From: Pleurostoma richardsiae
Taxonomy: Eukaryota > Ascomycota > Sordariomycetes > Calosphaeriales > Pleurostomataceae
Length of the DNA: 64,000 bases
Assembly (NCBI GenBank): GCA_030052745.1
Contig: JANBVO010000003.1
Span: 1,798,001 to 1,862,000 of the forward strand
Reading direction: 5' to 3'
Position 1 is the first letter of the stretch, and the number at the start of each line of letters is the position of its first letter. The notes under the pieces are model-generated. The model saw only the letters and a list, made by a program, of their open reading frames with translations. It did not search any database and was not told where the DNA came from. The translations under genes were made by a program, and so were the position numbers. Below, in pieces: positions 59,160 to 64,000 of the stretch.

Positions 59160-62143
59160 GTTCCCGCGGCCCCACGCGGCTCGGGGGAGGGGAGGGGGCA
59201 ACTTGCTGGCTGATACCCTCCTTGTGTGCCGGCGAGGCATTTCCCCCTCCCTGGTCGAGCCGTGGTGCGTGGGGAGGGAACTCGGGGACCGATGCTCATG
59301 ACGACGGAGGCATATTTTACGTTCTAATGATGTGGCTGCGACTACATTTTTCTCTTAACCTTCTCCGTCTTATTTGTGCATGTACGTTTAGAGAGGAAGG
59401 GCTGGTCTGCGTTGACTGCTGGGGCGGGTATGCATGGCTCTGTAGCTCAAAAGCAATGGGACGTGCAACCAGCAAATTGGATGTTTGGGCTTGAAATACT
59501 GTTTCTGTGCCTTCGCAGTGAATCGTGATGCTCTGCCAAAGTCTGCGAATTTCGACCCTCTAGCCCATAACTCAGAGGGAGTCTCCTGACAAGATCTATG
59601 ACCTGAACAAAGCGGGGACGGCTAAAACTGCCAAGAGCAGGGAGTGCGGCGGAGTGAGAAGATCAGGATCGGCTTGTCAATGCACAAGAAGCGAGAGAAC
59701 CTGGGAACAGACGCTCTTTCGCCCGTCCTGCTTCTCCTGTTTCTGCCAGAGGAAACAAACGGTGGTGAAACAGCCAGGGCACGGCTGTGCTTCTGCCCGT
59801 GCGGCAAACCCCTTCTTTCTTCTCCTTCACCGCCCGAATTAGTATTTTCATCTGCGCACTGCTCGCCCTCTCGCCTACCTTATCTGTATAAGATGATCGT
59901 TAGAACGGGTGACCAGCATCGGCAGTTGAGCGCCTGTCCGAAGGACCCCGGGCGTCTGATAGGTACCGCCCGGGTGTCATCTCGTGTGGTATGAGATTGC
60001 GGGACGTCTGATTAGGTGATGGGGGCAGGAAGCAGAAACGCGACGCTTGGCTTTCCGGCTTGGCCGGCGCTTGGCAGCGATTCGCTCTCGGCTGTCGAGA
60101 CGGGCGTTCTCTGATGCTTCGCGCTCCGAAGTTCCTATTTTAAGAGGTGGTCTTGCTGGCTATTAAAAGCTTGTCGGGGGAGGCTATCAGTACCTCGTCG
60201 AGCATTGCGCTCGGGCAGAACATGCTCGAGCTCGGCGATGGTTGGGGACTTCCTCCTCCTCTGTCAGTACCAGGTGCCCGTGTATTCCTGCTCGCCCGGT
60301 TTCTGTTTTCACTGCGGCGGCGTTAATGAGTCTCCAGAAACCGAGCATCAGTTTCCATATGTCCCATGCGCTGAGATAGGGATTTGTTCGCATCATCATG
60401 CTTTTAAAATCTCAAATTGTTATAAGTCACGCTCTGATGTCGCTGCAGTGTCGCTATAATTCCCTCGTTGGGAAGAGGCGGGCCGAGGCAGAAGGAAAGA
60501 TACAAAGCAAGCCGGAGGAACCTGCTAATAAGGAGAGGAGCATTTGACCAGGATTCTATATTGGCTACCTTACTTCGGTGAGATGATGCTTTATCTCCCC
60601 AGCCTGATATCGCATCGTAAGGGGGCCTAGAGGACCGCAAATGACGCGTCCTTAGAAGATGCGGCACCGTTTGTCCATCTATAGAGCTTCAGGGCTTCAG
60701 GTCGAATCAAGAATTCGTGCTATCGCAAGCCGGTGGCTTGTGGATGTCTCACAGGACAGTGGAACAGAACAGCGGGTTGCAAGGGTCGTCCCGAGACCTA
60801 CGATCTCACGTAGCCGCCGATCGGCGCGGGGCAGAGATGAACGGCGGTGAAATTGTCCGGGAGGAAAACCGGCGGAGGGAGAAAGAGGGAGACGAATTCC
60901 TCCTGCCGATATATCGTCATCCTGGTTGCTCTCCCATGGAGTTTCTTATCGCGGAACCTGGCCACCTCATCCTCCGCAGGACAGACAGCTGGCTCTGCAG
61001 GGAGTGAGCGGTGATGCCCGGGCGCGCGCGCACAGAAGCGCCGCGATCAGCCCGTGGGCGGGTCCGAAGGTCGGTCGCATTTCCAATAACGGCCCCTCCA
61101 TTTGATGGGGTGGGAGAGGTGCCAGCGCAACTGTCATGGAGCATGGAGTGCGGTGCTCCGTACATACACAAAAGAGCGAACGAAGGTGGGGGAACACCGA
61201 ACCAAGTGCGAGCTGAGTGCAGATGGAAACAGGTTTGAGTTATCGAGAGAACCATGAGAGCGCTGTCTGCTTTGTTTACTGCCTCACCTGCTTACCTACC
61301 AATGCACAGATTGTTATTATTGTTACGTGGCTTGGAGGTCGTGATAAGTAACCGCCCCACGGAGGTCTCCAGTGTCGTCATATCATATCGGGACTTTCGT
61401 TAGATTACGCTTGAATCGATCGTATGTTCAACGGCGCGCAGGGGGGATATCCAGAGACGCCTTCATCATCTTGTTACCTAAACGCTCTGACTGGCGGCGC
61501 GGTGACTGGCAATAACTAGGCAAACTGCTCAGCTGAGCTCTCCTCTCTGCCGAGGCGCCCCTAGTGCTCCCTTTATTGCGCATTGAGCTGGCACTAAGAG
61601 CCGTGTCTCCCTTTTTCGCGGTGAGCCCAGGAGGAGAGAGAGGCCCATCTCGTCATGTTATTGGATCCTCGCCTCCTGATCAAGATCGAGCCATCGCACA
61701 ACCTTCCTTTTTGATTTGGCTGCCGGGCCCGTGCCAAAAAAAAAACATTGAGCACAACACCGGGGCCGGCAGAACCGCGGTCGCCTTGAACCGTAATTGT
61801 TCTGCACTTCTCTGCTGCGTCTCCGTGTCTCCTTCGCTGTCTCGGCCCTGTCAACAACCCAAACCTACGTCAACTGGCGAGATTCACCTTTGTCGCCGCC
61901 AGCCCATCTTCGCCGACTCTGCCCAACACCCGACGTAGGCACTGAGTGGCCCCAATCACAATCGCGTCACCCGCCCGCCCAGCCAGTGAGAGCGCCATCC
62001 CGGATTTAGCCGCTCTGGATGAACCGATCCAATGCTTCGCCGACCCCGTTGTGCCTGACCTGCTCTCCACCCACCGCAGCAGCACTGAGCTGGTCCTTCG
62101 ACTCGACGACTGCCAAAGGGCGGCCTGCCCTTTTGTCGGCGCA
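59160..62143. other. Long intergenic spacer
   Basis: 3' region of the surface protein gene and the 5' region of the RBR ligase gene. A run of A is at 61736-61746. The open frame leading into the ligase from 61946 has no ATG before 62144. No gene is recognised. Confidence 0.5.
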
Positions 62144-64000
62144 ATGGGCTCGCTCGCGTTGCCGTCGTCGCATGCCGTCAAGATGCAGGCCCCTGCCGCC
62201 GCCGCCGCCACTGCCGCCGCGGGGCCTTCCCCGGTCCAGATCCCCGAGTTGAGCGACGCCAACTATGCGGCTGAGGTCCTGCGCCTGACCGCCAAGCAGT
62301 CCGAGGCCGATATCGACAGCGAACTGGCGGCTGAGGCTGCGGGGCTGGGAATATCATCTTCGGAGGTGTCCGCAGCAGCAGAGGAAGGAGACGAGGCAAA
62401 GTTGTCGACTGCCGAGCCCGACATCAGCGCCGGACTGAACCACCACGTCCGCAACGCCTCCAATGCATCGGACGGGTCTGCAGCCACCGCAATAACAACG
62501 CACTCGTCCACCACAGGGGCGACCAGCGAAGACTACAAAGGCGTCAACGGCGCCAACATCACGAAGACAAGGTCTAAGAGCCTTAGTTTCTCTCAGTATG
62601 ACAAGTTCCTTGCGCTGGTGGACTCAAACCTCAGCCAGCCCACGCTTGTCAACCAACCAATCCATGGCCGTGAACGCACGACGAGTATACTCAGCACTGG
62701 AAGACGGATGAGTTATGCCGGCTTCAGGAATGGAATCAAGGCCAGGATACACCCTCGGAGGAAGTCGACACACTCGCTCGGTGCCACCCGGTTCGTTTGC
62801 CCGCCTGCTACCAAACATATCTCCGTTACTGACATTTTTTTTGCTCCTCCCCAGCGCCTGCATATGCTGCCGCGAAGAGTTCTCCAAGGCCCACGAACTG
62901 CAGCAGCTGCCCTGCGGCCACACTTACTGCACCGAATGCCTGCGCACCATGATCAACCACGCGATTAAGGACGAGTCTCACATGCCCCCTCGCTGCTGCG
63001 CGCAGCCTATCCCCGCCACCCTCGTCAAGGCCGTCCTATCTCGCGAGGAGCAGCACGCGTTCCTGAAGGCCGTCCTGCAGTTCAGCACGCCGTGGAAGGC
63101 GCGCATCTTCTGCCCCAACGCCGCCTGCGCAGAGTTCATCCCTCCCCGCACCAAAATTAACCTAAAGCATCCCTTCGTTGTCGTCTGCCGCAACTGTAGG
63201 ACGCGCGTGTGCGTGATGTGCAAACGGAATGCCCACCCCGTCGGGCAGGAGTGCCCCGAGGACCTGGACCTGGATGCGGTCCTGAAGATGGGCGAGAAGT
63301 CGGGCTGGAGGAGGTGCTACAAATGCCGCGCTCTGGTGGAGCTCACCCTCGGCTGCACACATATGACGTGTCGCTGCAAGGCGGAGTTCTGCTACATCTG
63401 CGGCGCGGTCTGGAGCCCAATAGTCGGCTGCCCCAACTTCTGCAACGGGGAGGAGGAGCTCGAGAGGCGGCGGATGGAAGAGGAGGCCCGCAGGGCAGAG
63501 TTGGAGGCGGAGAAGAAGGCAAGAGAGGAGGCCGCCGCCGCCGCGGAGGCGGAGCGACTCGAGGCGATGAAGCGAAGCCAGGGGAGCGAGGAGTTCAAGC
63601 GTCTACACGCAGAGCAGGAAGAAGAACTAGAGCGGTTCCGGACGTTCGAGAGGAAGACCAGATCGGACATGTGGGCGAGACACACGGAGGATAAGATCGC
63701 CATGGTCGACAAGTACTCCGACCAGATAGAGAAGATGATGGAGCGGCACGCCAAGACGGCGCAGCACCTCGAGGACCGGCAGGTGGCCGACGAGATGGAC
63801 CTCCGCGCGGCGCTGGAGCAGAGCGAGCGCAACGTCCTGGTGCGCCTCCGGCACATGGAGGCCTACTGCGAGGGGGAGGGCAAGAGCCCGGACAGCAGCC
63901 TGCCGCCGCGGGTGGTGACGGAGCGGGACCGGCGCGAGCTGGGCCAGCAGTACAGCCTGCGCGACGACATGGAACGGCTGCACCAGGCGCGGGTCAACGT
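62144..64000 (+). CDS. RBR-type E3 ubiquitin ligase (RING1-IBR-RING2), 3' end outside window
   Basis: Two exons visible: 62144-62790 and 62855->64000 (intron 62791-62854). About 597 residues seen. RBR ligases accept ubiquitin on a RING2 cysteine before passing it to substrates. The first 215 residues are Ala/Ser/Thr-rich with a basic patch (RRMSYAGFRNGIKARIHPRRK). RING1 starts at the splice join, ACICCREEFSK...LPCGHTYCTECL; IBR has FCPNAACAEF and CRNCRTRVCVMCK; RING2 has CYKCRALVEL...GCTHMTCRCKAEFCYIC, with GC-T-H-M-T-C giving the catalytic Cys. A long charged coiled-coil (EEELERRRMEEEARRAELEAEKK onward, residues about 425-520) follows. The start is the first ATG in frame. The substrate and exact orthologue are not identifiable. 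Confidence 0.9.

Noticed and set aside
1-64000. CRISPR arrays, rRNA genes, intact transposons or virus-like elements
   Set aside because: None were seen: no regular spaced repeats, no rRNA-like sequence, and no transposase, integrase or reverse-transcriptase motifs in any frame.

Overview
This is nuclear DNA of a filamentous ascomycete, most likely a Sordariomycete. It carries short spliceosomal introns (about 43-139 nt) with GT..AG ends and CTRAC-type branch sites. Most genes are GC-rich, and spacers hold pyrimidine-rich leaders. Gene content is fungal: MED12, SSZ1, RRP40, a MOB2-type protein, casein kinase I, and NLR-like STAND proteins. All gene models below were assembled by hand, and every complete one has a summed exon length divisible by three.

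Layout. 1-1800 holds the 5' part of an inositol-polyphosphate-phosphatase-like gene (minus). 3624-4975 is casein kinase I (minus). A gene-poor stretch of about 6 kb follows. 11.1-24.4 kb is an accessory island of self/non-self and cell-death type genes: a decayed NLR copy, a HELLP-like pore-forming-type effector (plus), a PNT1-like NB-ARC/TPR receptor (minus), a NACHT/ankyrin receptor (plus) and a large HET-like protein (minus). From 25 kb on lies a conserved housekeeping block: SSZ1 (minus) and RRP40 (plus) as a divergent pair, a membrane-anchored C2H2 zinc-finger candidate (minus), a MOB2-type protein (minus), a YJR142W-type Nudix hydrolase (plus), Asterix (minus) and MED12 (plus). Then come a tiny secreted protein (plus), a GPI-type aspartic protease (minus), a PQ-loop vacuolar transporter (minus), an S1/P1 nuclease (plus), a repeat-containing surface protein (plus) and an RBR E3 ubiquitin ligase that runs off the right edge.

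The most interesting feature is the 11.1-16.1 kb unit. The small effector ends in a motif with a QLG core, and the neighbouring NB-ARC/TPR receptor starts with a matching motif with a QVG core. This is the arrangement of the fungal amyloid-controlled, necroptosis-like modules (HELLP/PNT1 with the RHIM-like PP motif). In that model the receptor is activated through its TPR domain, its N-terminal motif templates the amyloid fold of the effector motif, and the HeLo-like domain attacks membranes. An AT-shifted, decayed second copy of the receptor start lies head-to-head with the effector and still carries the motif remnant. No SesB-type lipase partner was found in the window.
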